64,000 nucleotides of DNA, taken from the NCBI GenBank assembly GCA_038380435.1, contig JAWZYU010000690.1:1-64000 (forward strand). Reading direction: 5' to 3'. Shown here piece by piece: positions 1 through 14,600 of the stretch (position 1 is the stretch's first letter; each line of letters begins with the position of its first letter). Source of the DNA: Ryuthela nishihirai (taxonomy: Eukaryota; Arthropoda; Arachnida; Araneae; Heptathelidae). Under the pieces are notes generated by a model. It made no database searches and was not told where the DNA came from. It saw nothing but the letters and a program-made list of their open reading frames with translations. Both the position numbers and the translations under genes were made by a program.

Positions 1-3000
1 AGCAAAAACACTAAACACACGAAAGCCCAAGCGTACCAGGCCAAACCCGCGAAAGACCAATAGCCCCAGGCCAAACCCGCGAAACACCAAACACACCAGG
101 CTAAACCTGTGAACCCCCTAACGCAACTTACCAAACCCACGAAAGAATAAATATCCCATGCCAAACCTGTGAAAGCCCAAACGCCACATGCCAAACACGG
201 GAAAGTCCAAATGCCCCAGGCCAAACACACAAAAGCCCAAACATCAAACCCGGGAAATCAAACAAACATCAAACCCGGAAAGATCAAACACCACAGGCCA
301 AACCCACGAAAGCCCAAACCCCAAGGCCAAACCGGCAAAATCATAAAACGCCACAGTCCAAACAAGCAAAAGCCCAAACGCCAAACCCACCAAAGCGCAA
401 AGGCCCAGGCCAAACTCGCGAAAGCCTAAATGCCCCAGGCCAATCACGGGAAAGCAAAAACACTAAACACACGAAAGCCCAAGCGTACCAGGCCAAACCC
501 GCGAAAGACCAATAGCCCCAGGCCAAACCCGCGAAACACCAAACACACCAGGCTAAACCTGTGAACCCCCTAACGCAACTTACCAAACCCACGAAAGAAT
601 AAATATCCCATGCCAAACCTGTGAAAGCCCAAACGCCACATGCCAAACACGGGAAAGTCCAAATGCCCCAGGCCAAACACACAAAAGCCCAAACATCAAA
701 CCCGGGAAATCAAACAAACATCAAACCGGAAAGATCAAACACCACAGGCCAAACCCACGAAAGCCCAAACCCCAAGGCCAAACCGGCAAAATCATAAAAC
801 GCCACAGTCCAAACAAGCAAAAGCCCAAACGCCAAACCCACCAAAGCGCAAAGGCCCAGGCCAAACTCGCGAAAGCCTAAATGCCCCAGGCCAATCACGG
901 GAAAGCCAAAAACACTAAACACACGAAAGCCCAAGCGTACCAGGCCAAACCCGCGAAAGACAATAGCCCAGGCCAAACCCGCGAAACACCAAACACACCA
1001 GGCTAAACCTGTGAACCCCCTAACGCAACTTACCAACCCACGAAAGAATAAATATCCCATGCCCAAACCTGTGAAAGCCCAAAACGCCACATGCCAAACA
1101 CGGGAAAGTCCAAATGCCCCAGGCCAAACACACAAAAGCCCAAACATCAAACCCGGGAAATCAAACAAACATCAAACCTCGTGAAAGATCAAACACCACA
1201 GGCCAAAACCCACGAAAGCCCAAACCCCAAGGCCAAACCGGCAAAATCATAAAACGCCACAGTCCAAACAAGCAAATAGCCCCAAACGCCAAACCCACCA
1301 AAGCGCAAAGGCCCAGGCCAAACTCGCGAAAGCCTAAATGCCCCAGGCCAATCACGGGAAAAGCAAAAACACTAAACACACGAAAGCCCAAGCGTACCAG
1401 GCCAAACCCGCGAAAGACCAATAGCCCCAGGCCAAACCCGCGAAACACCAAACACACCAGGCTAAACCTGTGAACCCCCTAACGTCAACTTACCAAACCC
1501 ACGAAAGAATAAATATCCCATGCCAAACCTGTGAAAGCCCAAACGCCACATGCCAAACACGGGAAAGTCCAAATGCCCCAGGCCAAACACACAAAAGCCC
1601 AAACATCAAACCCGGGAAATCAAACAAACATCAAACCCGGAAAGATCAAACACCACAGGCCAAACCCACGAAAGCCCAAACCCCAAGGCCAAACCGGCAA
1701 AATCATAAAACGCCACAGTCCAAACAAGCAAAAGCCCAAACGCCAAACCCACCAAAGCGCAAAGGCCCAGGCCAAACTCGCGAAAGCCTAAATGCCCCAG
1801 GCCAATCACGGGAAAGCAAAAACACTAAACACACGAAAGCCCAAGCGTACCAGGCCAAACCCGCGAAAGACCAATAGCCCCAGGCCAATACCCGCGAAAC
1901 ACCAAACACACCAGGCTAAACCTGTGAACCCCCTAACGCAATACTTTACCAAACCCACGAAAGAATAAATATCCCATGCCAAACCTGTGAAAGCCCAAAC
2001 GCCACATGCCAAACACGGGAAAGTCCAAATGCCCCAGGCAAACACACAAAAGCCCAAACATCAAACCCGGGAAATCAAAACAAACATCAAACCGGAAAGA
2101 TCAAACACCACAGGCCAAACCCACGAAAGCCCAAACCCCAAGGCCAAACCGGCAAAAATCATAAAACGCCACAGTCCAAACAAGCAAAAGCCCAAACGCC
2201 AAACCCACCAAAGCGCAAAGGCCCAGGCCAAACTCGCAGAAAGCCTAAATGCCCCAGGCCAATCACGGGAAAGCAAAAACACTAAACACACGAAAGCCCA
2301 AGCGTACCAGGCCAAACCCGCGAAAAGACCAATAGCCCCAGGCCAAACCCCTGCGAAACACCATAACACACCAGGCTAAACCTTGTGAACCCCCTAACGC
2401 AACTTACCAAACCCACGAAAGAATAAATATCCCATGCCAAACCTGTGAAAGCCCAAACGCCACATGCCAAACACGGGAAAGTCCAAAATGCCCCAGGCCA
2501 AACACACAAAAGCCCAAACATCAAACCCGGAAATGAGGGAATACAAACAACACGAAACCCGGAAAGATCAAACACCACAGGCCAAACCCACGAAAGCCCA
2601 AACCCCAAGGCCAAACCGGCAAAATCATAAAACGCCACAGTCCAAACAAGCAAAAGCCCAAACGCCAAACCCACCAAAGCGCAAAGGCCCAGGCCAAACT
2701 CGCGAAAGCCTAAATGCCCCAGGCCAATCACGGGAAAGCAAAAACACTAAACACACGAAAGCCCAAGCGTACCAGGCCAAACCCGCGAAAGACCAATAGC
2801 CCCAGGCCAAACCCGCGAAACACCAAACACACCAGGCTAAACCTGTGAACCCCCTAACGCAACTTACCAAACCCACGAAAGAATAAATATCCCATGCCAA
2901 ACCTGTGAAAGCCCAAACGCCACATGCCAAACACGGGAAAGTCCAAATGCCCAGGCCAAACACACAAAAGCCCAAACATCAAACCCGGGGAAATCAAACA

Positions 3001-4920
3001 AACATCAAACCCGGAAAGATCAAACACCACAGGCCAAACCCACGAAAGCCCAAACCCCAAGGCCAAACCGGCAAAATCATAAAAACGCCACAGTCCAAAC
3101 AAGCAAAAGCCCAAACGCCAAACCACCAAAGCGCAAAGGCCCAGGCCAAACTCGCGAAAGCCTAAATGCCCCAGGCCAATCACGGGAAAGCAAAAACACT
3201 AAACACACGAAAGCCCAAGCGTACCAGGCCAAACCCGCGAAAGACCAATAGCCCCAGGCCAAACCCGCGAAACACCAAACACACCAGGCTAAACCTGTGA
3301 ACCCCCTAACGCAACTTACCAAACCCACGAAAGAATAAATATCCCATGCCAAACCTGTGAAAGCCCAAACGCCACATGCCAAACACGGGAAAGTCCAAAT
3401 GCCCCAGGCCAAACACACAAAAGCCCAAACATCAAACCCGGGAAATCAAACAAACATCAAACCCGGAAAGATCAAACACCACAGGCCAAACCCACGAAAG
3501 CCCAAACCCCAAGGCCAAACCGGCAAAATCATAAAACGCCACAGTCCAAACAAGCAAAAGCCCAAACGCCAAACCCACCAAAGCGCAAAGGCCCAGGCCA
3601 AACTCGCGAAAGCCTAAATGCCCCAGGCCAATCACGGGAAAGCAAAAACACTAAACACACGAAAGCCCAAGCGTACCAGGCCAAACCCGCGAAAGACCAA
3701 TAGCCCCAGGCCAAACCCAGCGAAACACCAAACACACCAGGCTAAACCTGTGAACCCCCTAACGCAACTTACCAAACCCACGAAAGAATAAATATCCCAT
3801 GCCAAACCTGTGAAAGCCCAAACGCCACATGCCAAACACGGGAAAGTCCAAATGCCCCAGGCCAAACACACAAAAGCCCAAACATCAAACCCGGGAAATC
3901 AAACAAACATCAAACCCGGAAAGATCAAACACCACAGGCCAAACCCACGAAAGCCCAAACCCCAAGGCCAAACCGGCAAAATCATAAAACGCCACAGTCC
4001 AAACAAGCAAAAGCCCAAACGCCAAACCCACCAAAGCGCAAAGGCCCAGGCCAAACTCGCGAAAGCCTAAATGCCCCAGGCCAATCACGGGAAAGCAAAA
4101 ACACTAAACACACGAAAGCCCAAGCGTACCAGGCCAAACCGCGAAAGACCAATAGCCCCAGGCCAAACCCGCGAAACACCAAACACACCAGGCTAAACCT
4201 GTGAACCCCCTAACGCAACTTACCAAACCCACGAAAGAATAAATATCCCATGCCAAACCTGTGAAAGCCCAAACGCCACATGCCAAACACGGGAAAGTCC
4301 AAATGCCCCAGGCCAAACACACAAAAGCCCAAACATCAAACCCGGGAAATCAAACAAACATCAACCCGGAAAGATCAAACACACAGGCCAAACCCACGAA
4401 AGCCCAAACCCCAAGGCCAAACCGGCAAAATCATAAAACGCCACAGTCCAAACAAGCAAAAGCCCAACGCCAAACCCACCAAAGCGCAAAGGCCCAGGCC
4501 AAACTCGCGAAAGCCTAAATGCCCCAGGCCAATCACGGGAAAGCAAAAACACTAAACACACGAAAGCCCAAGCGTACCAGGCCAAACCCGCGAAAGACCA
4601 ATAGCCCCAGGCCAAACCCGCGAAACACCAAACACACCAGGCTAAACCTGTGAACCCCCTAACGCAACTTACCAAACCCACGAAAGAATAAATATCCCAT
4701 GCCAAACCTGTGAAAGCCCAAACGCCACATGCCAAAACACGGGAAAGTCCAAATGCCCCAGGCCAAACACACAAAAGCCCAAACATCAAACCGGGAAATC
4801 AAACAAACATCAAACCCGGAAAGATCAAACACCACAGGCCAAACCCACGAAAGCCCAAACCCCAAGGCCAAACCGGCAAAATCATAAAACGCCACAGTCC
4901 AAACAAGCAAAAGCCCAAAC
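1..4920 (+). repeat. Indel-rich left part of the 452-bp array
   Basis: These are ordinary 452-bp copies, but the marker spacings are 452, 450, 460, 456, 458, 460, 452, 453, 451, 449 and 451, against an exact 452 for most of the array. Nearly all changes are single-base insertions or deletions at runs of A or C, plus odd added T bases, for example around 1,272, 1,889, 1,943, 2,351 and 2,388. The largest change is a rearranged stretch at about 2,530-2,557, where subunit 4 reads GAAATGAGGGAATAC instead of GGGAAATCAAAC. The pattern looks like low-accuracy consensus at a poorly covered end rather than biological divergence, which would mostly give substitutions. Biological decay cannot be excluded without reads. 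Confidence 0.75.
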
Positions 4921-5152
4921 GCCAACCCACCAAAGCGCAAAGGCCCAGGCCAAACTCGCGAAAGCCTAAATGCCCCAGGCCAATCACGGGAAAGCAAAAA
5001 CACTAAACACACGAAAGCCCAAGCGTACCAGGCCAAACCCGCGAAAGACCAATAGCCCCAGGCCAAACCCGCGAAACACCAAACACACCAGGCTAAACCT
5101 GTGAACCCCCTAACGCAACTTACCAAACCCACGAAAGAATAAATATCCCATG

Positions 5153-5604
5153 CCAAACCTGTGAAAGCCCAAACGCCACATGCCAAACACGGGAAAGTCC
5201 AAATGCCCCAGGCCAAACACACAAAAGCCCAAACATCAAACCCGGGAAATCAAACAAACATCAAACCCGGAAAGATCAAACACCACAGGCCAAACCCACG
5301 AAAGCCCAAACCCCAAGGCCAAACCGGCAAAATCATAAAACGCCACAGTCCAAACAAGCAAAAGCCCAAACGCCAAACCCACCAAAGCGCAAAGGCCCAG
5401 GCCAAACTCGCGAAAGCCTAAATGCCCCAGGCCAATCACGGGAAAGCAAAAACACTAAACACACGAAAGCCCAAGCGTACCAGGCCAAACCCGCGAAAGA
5501 CCAATAGCCCCAGGCCAAACCCGCGAAACACCAAACACACCAGGCTAAACCTGTGAACCCCCTAACGCAACTTACCAAACCCACGAAAGAATAAATATCC
5601 CATG
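5153..5604 (+). repeat. Representative 452-bp unit: 16 subunits of about 30 bp
   Basis: Starting at CCAAACCTGTGAAAG, the unit divides into 16 relatives of one ~30-bp sequence, with lengths 30, 30, 24, 25, 28, 29, 31, 23, 29, 30, 24, 29, 30, 30, 30 and 30, which sum to 452. Nearly every subunit begins CCAAAC or CAAAC, has a central GAAAGCCCAAACG-like core, and the full-length ones end in CCAGG or CATG. Subunits 3, 4, 8 and 11 are short because the GCCCCAGG-type tail is missing, consistent with deletions between CCAAAC direct repeats. Subunits 4 and 5 begin CAAACCCGG. There is one SmaI-type CCCGGG per unit, in subunit 4. I see no CENP-B box. The unit is thus a 16-mer HOR built on a 30-bp minisatellite. 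Confidence 0.93.
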
Positions 5605-8600
5605 CCAAACCTGTGAAAGCCCAAACGCCACATGCCAAACACGGGAAAGTCCAAATGCCCCAGGCCAAACACACAAAAGCCCAAACATCAAACCCGGGAA
5701 ATCAAACAAACATCAAACCCGGAAAGATCAAACACCACAGGCCAAACCCACGAAAGCCCAAACCCCAAGGCCAAACCGGCAAAATCATAAAACGCCACAG
5801 TCCAAACAAGCAAAAGCCCAAACGCCAAACCCACCAAAGCGCAAAGGCCCAGGCCAAACTCGCGAAAGCCTAAATGCCCCAGGCCAATCACGGGAAAGCA
5901 AAAACACTAAACACACGAAAGCCCAAGCGTACCAGGCCAAACCCGCGAAAGACCAATAGCCCCAGGCCAAACCCGCGAAACACCAAACACACCAGGCTAA
6001 ACCTGTGAACCCCCTAACGCAACTTACCAAACCCACGAAAGAATAAATATCCCATGCCAAACCTGTGAAAGCCCAAACGCCACATGCCAAACACGGGAAA
6101 GTCCAAATGCCCCAGGCCAAACACACAAAAGCCCAAACATCAAACCCGGGAAATCAAACAAACATCAAACCCGGAAAGATCAAACACCACAGGCCAAACC
6201 CACGAAAGCCCAAACCCCAAGGCCAAACCGGCAAAATCATAAAACGCCACAGTCCAAACAAGCAAAAGCCCAAACGCCAAACCCACCAAAGCGCAAAGGC
6301 CCAGGCCAAACTCGCGAAAGCCTAAATGCCCCAGGCCAATCACGGGAAAGCAAAAACACTAAACACACGAAAGCCCAAGCGTACCAGGCCAAACCCGCGA
6401 AAGACCAATAGCCCCAGGCCAAACCCGCGAAACACCAAACACACCAGGCTAAACCTGTGAACCCCCTAACGCAACTTACCAAACCCACGAAAGAATAAAT
6501 ATCCCATGCCAAACCTGTGAAAGCCCAAACGCCACATGCCAAACACGGGAAAGTCCAAATGCCCCAGGCCAAACACACAAAAGCCCAAACATCAAACCCG
6601 GGAAATCAAACAAACATCAAACCCGGAAAGATCAAACACCACAGGCCAAACCCACGAAAGCCCAAACCCCAAGGCCAAACCGGCAAAATCATAAAACGCC
6701 ACAGTCCAAACAAGCAAAAGCCCAAACGCCAAACCCACCAAAGCGCAAAGGCCCAGGCCAAACTCGCGAAAGCCTAAATGCCCCAGGCCAATCACGGGAA
6801 AGCAAAAACACTAAACACACGAAAGCCCAAGCGTACCAGGCCAAACCCGCGAAAGACCAATAGCCCCAGGCCAAACCCGCGAAACACCAAACACACCAGG
6901 CTAAACCTGTGAACCCCCTAACGCAACTTACCAAACCCACGAAAGAATAAATATCCCATGCCAAACCTGTGAAAGCCCAAACGCCACATGCCAAACACGG
7001 GAAAGTCCAAATGCCCCAGGCCAAACACACAAAAGCCCAAACATCAAACCCGGGAAATCAAACAAACATCAAACCCGGAAAGATCAAACACCACAGGCCA
7101 AACCCACGAAAGCCCAAACCCCAAGGCCAAACCGGCAAAATCATAAAACGCCACAGTCCAAACAAGCAAAAGCCCAAACGCCAAACCCACCAAAGCGCAA
7201 AGGCCCAGGCCAAACTCGCGAAAGCCTAAATGCCCAGGCCAATCACGGGAAAGCAAAAACACTAAACACACGAAAGCCCAAGCGTACCAGGCCAAACCCG
7301 CGAAAGACCAATAGCCCCAGGCCAAACCCGCGAAACACCAAACACACCAGGCTAAACCTGTGAACCCCCTAACGCAACTTACCAAACCCACGAAAGAATA
7401 AATATCCCATGCCAAACCTGTGAAAGCCCAAACGCCACATGCCAAACACGGGAAAGTCCAAATGCCCCAGGCCAAACACACAAAAGCCCAAACATCAAAC
7501 CCGGGAAATCAAACAAACATCAAACCCGGAAAGATCAAACACCACAGGCCAAACCCACGAAAGCCCAAACCCCAAGGCCAAACCGGCAAAATCATAAAAC
7601 GCCACAGTCCAAACAAGCAAAAGCCCAAACGCCAAACCCACCAAAGCGCAAAGGCCCAGGCCAAACTCGCGAAAGCCTAAATGCCCCAGGCCAATCACGG
7701 GAAAGCAAAAACACTAAACACACGAAAGCCCAAGCGTACCAGGCCAAACCTCGCGAAAGACCAATAGCCCCAGGCCAAACCCGCGAAACACCAAACACAC
7801 CAGGCTAAACCTGTGAACCCCCTAACGCAACTTACCAAACCCACGAAAGAATAAATATCCCATGCCAAACCTGTGAAAGCCCAAACGCCACATGCCAAAC
7901 ACGGGAAAGTCCAAATGCCCCAGGCCAAACACACAAAAGCCCAAACATCAAACCCGGGAAATCAAACAAACATCAAACCCGGAAAGATCAAACACCACAG
8001 GCCAAACCCACGAAAGCCCAAACCCCAAGGCCAAACCGGCAAAATCATAAAACGCCACAGTCCAAACAAGCAAAAGCCCAAACGCCAAACCCACCAAAGC
8101 GCAAAGGCCCAGGCCAAACTCGCGAAAGCCTAAATGCCCCAGGCCAATCACGGGAAAGCAAAAACACTAAACACACGAAAGCCCAAGCGTACCAGGCCAA
8201 ACCCGCGAAAGACCAATAGCCCCAGGCCAAACCCGCGAAACACCAAACACACCAGGCTAAACCTGTGAACCCCCTAACGCAACTTACCAAACCCACGAAA
8301 GAATAAATATCCCATGCCAAACCTGTGAAAGCCCAAACGCCACATGCCAAACACGGGAAAGTCCAAATGCCCCAGGCCAAACACACAAAAGCCCAAACAT
8401 CAAACCCGGGAAATCAAACAAACATCAAACCCGGAAAGATCAAACACCACAGGCCAAACCCACGAAAGCCCAAACCCCAAGGCCAAACCGGCAAAATCAT
8501 AAAACGCCACAGTCCAAACAAGCAAAAGCCCAAACGCCAAACCCACCAAAGCGCAAAGGCCCAGGCCAAACTCGCGAAAGCCTAAATGCCCCAGGCCAAT

Positions 8601-11600
8601 CACGGGAAAGCAAAAACACTAAACACACGAAAGCCCAAGCGTACCAGGCCAAACCCGCGAAAGACCAATAGCCCCAGGCCAAACCCGCGAAACACCAAAC
8701 ACACCAGGCTAAACCTGTGAACCCCCTAACGCAACTTACCAAACCCACGAAAGAATAAATATCCCATGCCAAACCTGTGAAAGCCCAAACGCCACATGCC
8801 AAACACGGGAAAGTCCAAATGCCCCAGGCCAAACACACAAAAGCCCAAACATCAAACCCGGGAAATCAAACAAACATCAAACCCGGAAAGATCAAACACC
8901 ACAGGCCAAACCCACGAAAGCCCAAACCCCAAGGCCAAACCGGCAAAATCATAAAACGCCACAGTCCAAACAAGCAAAAGCCCAAACGCCAAACCCACCA
9001 AAGCGCAAAGGCCCAGGCCAAACTCGCGAAAGCCTAAATGCCCCAGGCCAATCACGGGAAAGCAAAAACACTAAACACACGAAAGCCCAAGCGTACCAGG
9101 CCAAACCCGCGAAAGACCAATAGCCCCAGGCCAAACCCGCGAAACACCAAACACACCAGGCTAAACCTGTGAACCCCCTAACGCAACTTACCAAACCCAC
9201 GAAAGAATAAATATCCCATGCCAAACCTGTGAAAGCCCAAACGCCACATGCCAAACACGGGAAAGTCCAAATGCCCCAGGCCAAACACACAAAAGCCCAA
9301 ACATCAAACCCGGGAAATCAAACAAACATCAAACCCGGAAAGATCAAACACCACAGGCCAAACCCACGAAAGCCCAAACCCCAAGGCCAAACCGGCAAAA
9401 TCATAAAACGCCACAGTCCAAACAAGCAAAAGCCCAAACGCCAAACCCACCAAAGCGCAAAGGCCCAGGCCAAACTCGCGAAAGCCTAAATGCCCCAGGC
9501 CAATCACGGGAAAGCAAAAACACTAAACACACGAAAGCCCAAGCGTACCAGGCCAAACCCGCGAAAGACCAATAGCCCCAGGCCAAACCCGCGAAACACC
9601 AAACACACCAGGCTAAACCTGTGAACCCCCTAACGCAACTTACCAAACCCACGAAAGAATAAATATCCCATGCCAAACCTGTGAAAGCCCAAACGCCACA
9701 TGCCAAACACGGGAAAGTCCAAATGCCCCAGGCCAAACACACAAAAGCCCAAACATCAAACCCGGGAAATCAAACAAACATCAAACCCGGAAAGATCAAA
9801 CACCACAGGCCAAACCCACGAAAGCCCAAACCCCAAGGCCAAACCGGCAAAATCATAAAACGCCACAGTCCAAACAAGCAAAAGCCCAAACGCCAAACCC
9901 ACCAAAGCGCAAAGGCCCAGGCCAAACTCGCGAAAGCCTAAATGCCCCAGGCCAATCACGGGAAAGCAAAAACACTAAACACACGAAAGCCCAAGCGTAC
10001 CAGGCCAAACCCGCGAAAGACCAATAGCCCCAGGCCAAACCCGCGAAACACCAAACACACCAGGCTAAACCTGTGAACCCCCTAACGCAACTTACCAAAC
10101 CCACGAAAGAATAAATATCCCATGCCAAACCTGTGAAAGCCCAAACGCCACATGCCAAACACGGGAAAGTCCAAATGCCCCAGGCCAAACACACAAAAGC
10201 CCAAACATCAAACCCGGGAAATCAAACAAACATCAAACCCGGAAAGATCAAACACCACAGGCCAAACCCACGAAAGCCCAAACCCCAAGGCCAAACCGGC
10301 AAAATCATAAAACGCCACAGTCCAAACAAGCAAAAGCCCAAACGCCAAACCCACCAAAGCGCAAAGGCCCAGGCCAAACTCGCGAAAGCCTAAATGCCCC
10401 AGGCCAATCACGGGAAAGCAAAAACACTAAACACACGAAAGCCCAAGCGTACCAGGCCAAACCCGCGAAAGACCAATAGCCCCAGGCCAAACCCGCGAAA
10501 CACCAAACACACCAGGCTAAACCTGTGAACCCCCTAACGCAACTTACCAAACCCACGAAAGAATAAATATCCCATGCCAAACCTGTGAAAGCCCAAACGC
10601 CACATGCCAAACACGGGAAAGTCCAAATGCCCCAGGCCAAACACACAAAAGCCCAAACATCAAACCCGGGAAATCAAACAAACATCAAACCCGGAAAGAT
10701 CAAACACCACAGGCCAAACCCACGAAAGCCCAAACCCCAAGGCCAAACCGGCAAAATCATAAAACGCCACAGTCCAAACAAGCAAAAGCCCAAACGCCAA
10801 ACCCACCAAAGCGCAAAGGCCCAGGCCAAACTCGCGAAAGCCTAAATGCCCCAGGCCAATCACGGGAAAGCAAAAACACTAAACACACGAAAGCCCAAGC
10901 GTACCAGGCCAAACCCGCGAAAGACCAATAGCCCCAGGCCAAACCCGCGAAACACCAAACACACCAGGCTAAACCTGTGAACCCCCTAACGCAACTTACC
11001 AAACCCACGAAAGAATAAATATCCCATGCCAAACCTGTGAAAGCCCAAACGCCACATGCCAAACACGGGAAAGTCCAAATGCCCCAGGCCAAACACACAA
11101 AAGCCCAAACATCAAACCCGGGAAATCAAACAAACATCAAACCCGGAAAGATCAAACACCACAGGCCAAACCCACGAAAGCCCAAACCCCAAGGCCAAAC
11201 CGGCAAAATCATAAAACGCCACAGTCCAAACAAGCAAAATCCCAAACGCCAAACCCACCAAAGCGCAAAGGCCCAGGCCAAACTCGCGAAAGCCTAAATG
11301 CCCCAGGCCAATCACGGGAAAGCAAAAACACTAAACACACGAAAGCCCAAGCGTACCAGGCCAAACCCGCGAAAGACCAATAGCCCCAGGCCAAACCCGC
11401 GAAACACCAAACACACCAGGCTAAACCTGTGAACCCCCTAACGCAACTTACCAAACCCACGAAAGAATAAATATCCCATGCCAAACCTGTGAAAGCCCAA
11501 ACGCCACATGCCAAACACGGGAAAGTCCAAATGCCCCAGGCCAAACACACAAAAGCCCAAACATCAAACCCGGGAAATCAAACAAACATCAAACCCGGAA

Positions 11601-14600
11601 AGATCAAACACCACAGGCCAAACCCACGAAAGCCCAAACCCCAAGGCCAAACCGGCAAAATCATAAAACGCCACAGTCCAAACAAGCAAAAGCCCAAACG
11701 CCAAACCCACCAAAGCGCAAAGGCCCAGGCCAAACTCGCGAAAGCCTAAATGCCCCAGGCCAATCACGGGAAAGCAAAAACACTAAACACACGAAAGCCC
11801 AAGCGTACCAGGCCAAACCCGCGAAAGACCAATAGCCCCAGGCCAAACCCGCGAAACACCAAACACACCAGGCTAAACCTGTGAACCCCCTAACGCAACT
11901 TACCAAACCCACGAAAGAATAAATATCCCATGCCAAACCTGTGAAAGCCCAAACGCCACATGCCAAACACGGGAAAGTCCAAATGCCCCAGGCCAAACAC
12001 ACAAAAGCCCAAACATCAAACCCGGGAAATCAAACAAACATCAAACCCGGAAAGATCAAACACCACAGGCCAAACCCACGAAAGCCCAAACCCCAAGGCC
12101 AAACCGGCAAAATCATAAAACGCCACAGTCCAAACAAGCAAAAGCCCAAACGCCAAACCCACCAAAGCGCAAAGGCCCAGGCCAAACTCGCGAAAGCCTA
12201 AATGCCCCAGGCCAATCACGGGAAAGCAAAAACACTAAACACACGAAAGCCCAAGCGTACCAGGCCAAACCCGCGAAAGACCAATAGCCCCAGGCCAAAC
12301 CCGCGAAACACCAAACACACCAGGCTAAACCTGTGAACCCCCTAACGCAACTTACCAAACCCACGAAAGAATAAATATCCCATGCCAAACCTGTGAAAGC
12401 CCAAACGCCACATGCCAAACACGGGAAAGTCCAAATGCCCCAGGCCAAACACACAAAAGCCCAAACATCAAACCCGGGAAATCAAACAAACATCAAACCC
12501 GGAAAGATCAAACACCACAGGCCAAACCCACGAAAGCCCAAACCCCAAGGCCAAACCGGCAAAATCATAAAACGCCACAGTCCAAACAAGCAAAAGCCCA
12601 AACGCCAAACCCACCAAAGCGCAAAGGCCCAGGCCAAACTCGCGAAAGCCTAAATGCCCCAGGCCAATCACGGGAAAGCAAAAACACTAAACACACGAAA
12701 GCCCAAGCGTACCAGGCCAAACCCGCGAAAGACCAATAGCCCCAGGCCAAACCCGCGAAACACCAAACACACCAGGCTAAACCTGTGAACCCCCTAACGC
12801 AACTTACCAAACCCACGAAAGAATAAATATCCCATGCCAAACCTGTGAAAGCCCAAACGCCACATGCCAAACACGGGAAAGTCCAAATGCCCCAGGCCAA
12901 ACACACAAAAGCCCAAACATCAAACCCGGGAAATCAAACAAACATCAAACCCGGAAAGATCAAACACCACAGGCCAAACCCACGAAAGCCCAAACCCCAA
13001 GGCCAAACCGGCAAAATCATAAAACGCCACAGTCCAAACAAGCAAAAGCCCAAACGCCAAACCCACCAAAGCGCAAAGGCCCAGGCCAAACTCGCGAAAG
13101 CCTAAATGCCCCAGGCCAATCACGGGAAAGCAAAAACACTAAACACACGAAAGCCCAAGCGTACCAGGCCAAACCCGCGAAAGACCAATAGCCCCAGGCC
13201 AAACCCGCGAAACACCAAACACACCAGGCTAAACCTGTGAACCCCCTAACGCAACTTACCAAACCCACGAAAGAATAAATATCCCATGCCAAACCTGTGA
13301 AAGCCCAAACGCCACATGCCAAACACGGGAAAGTCCAAATGCCCCAGGCCAAACACACAAAAGCCCAAACATCAAACCCGGGAAATCAAACAAACATCAA
13401 ACCCGGAAAGATCAAACACCACAGGCCAAACCCACGAAAGCCCAAACCCCAAGGCCAAACCGGCAAAATCATAAAACGCCACAGTCCAAACAAGCAAAAG
13501 CCCAAACGCCAAACCCACCAAAGCGCAAAGGCCCAGGCCAAACTCGCGAAAGCCTAAATGCCCCAGGCCAATCACGGGAAAGCAAAAACACTAAACACAC
13601 GAAAGCCCAAGCGTACCAGGCCAAACCCGCGAAAGACCAATAGCCCCAGGCCAAACCCGCGAAACACCAAACACACCAGGCTAAACCTGTGAACCCCCTA
13701 ACGCAACTTACCAAACCCACGAAAGAATAAATATCCCATGCCAAACCTGTGAAAGCCCAAACGCCACATGCCAAACACGGGAAAGTCCAAATGCCCCAGG
13801 CCAAACACACAAAAGCCCAAACATCAAACCCGGGAAATCAAACAAACATCAAACCCGGAAAGATCAAACACCACAGGCCAAACCCACGAAAGCCCAAACC
13901 CCAAGGCCAAACCGGCAAAATCATAAAACGCCACAGTCCAAACAAGCAAAAGCCCAAACGCCAAACCCACCAAAGCGCAAAGGCCCAGGCCAAACTCGCG
14001 AAAGCCTAAATGCCCCAGGCCAATCACGGGAAAGCAAAAACACTAAACACACGAAAGCCCAAGCGTACCAGGCCAAACCCGCGAAAGACCAATAGCCCCA
14101 GGCCAAACCCGCGAAACACCAAACACACCAGGCTAAACCTGTGAACCCCCTAACGCAACTTACCAAACCCACGAAAGAATAAATATCCCATGCCAAACCT
14201 GTGAAAGCCCAAACGCCACATGCCAAACACGGGAAAGTCCAAATGCCCCAGGCCAAACACACAAAAGCCCAAACATCAAACCCGGGAAATCAAACAAACA
14301 TCAAACCCGGAAAGATCAAACACCACAGGCCAAACCCACGAAAGCCCAAACCCCAAGGCCAAACCGGCAAAATCATAAAACGCCACAGTCCAAACAAGCA
14401 AAAGCCCAAACGCCAAACCCACCAAAGCGCAAAGGCCCAGGCCAAACTCGCGAAAGCCTAAATGCCCCAGGCCAATCACGGGAAAGCAAAAACACTAAAC
14501 ACACGAAAGCCCAAGCGTACCAGGCCAAACCCGCGAAAGACCAATAGCCCCAGGCCAAACCCGCGAAACACCAAACACACCAGGCTAAACCTGTGAACCC

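Noticed and set aside
5153..5604. CENP-B box in the 452-bp unit
   Set aside because: I looked for TTCG-N4-A-N2-CGGG on both strands. TTCG and CGGG occur but never with the required spacing and central A in the consensus. A motif scan could settle it.
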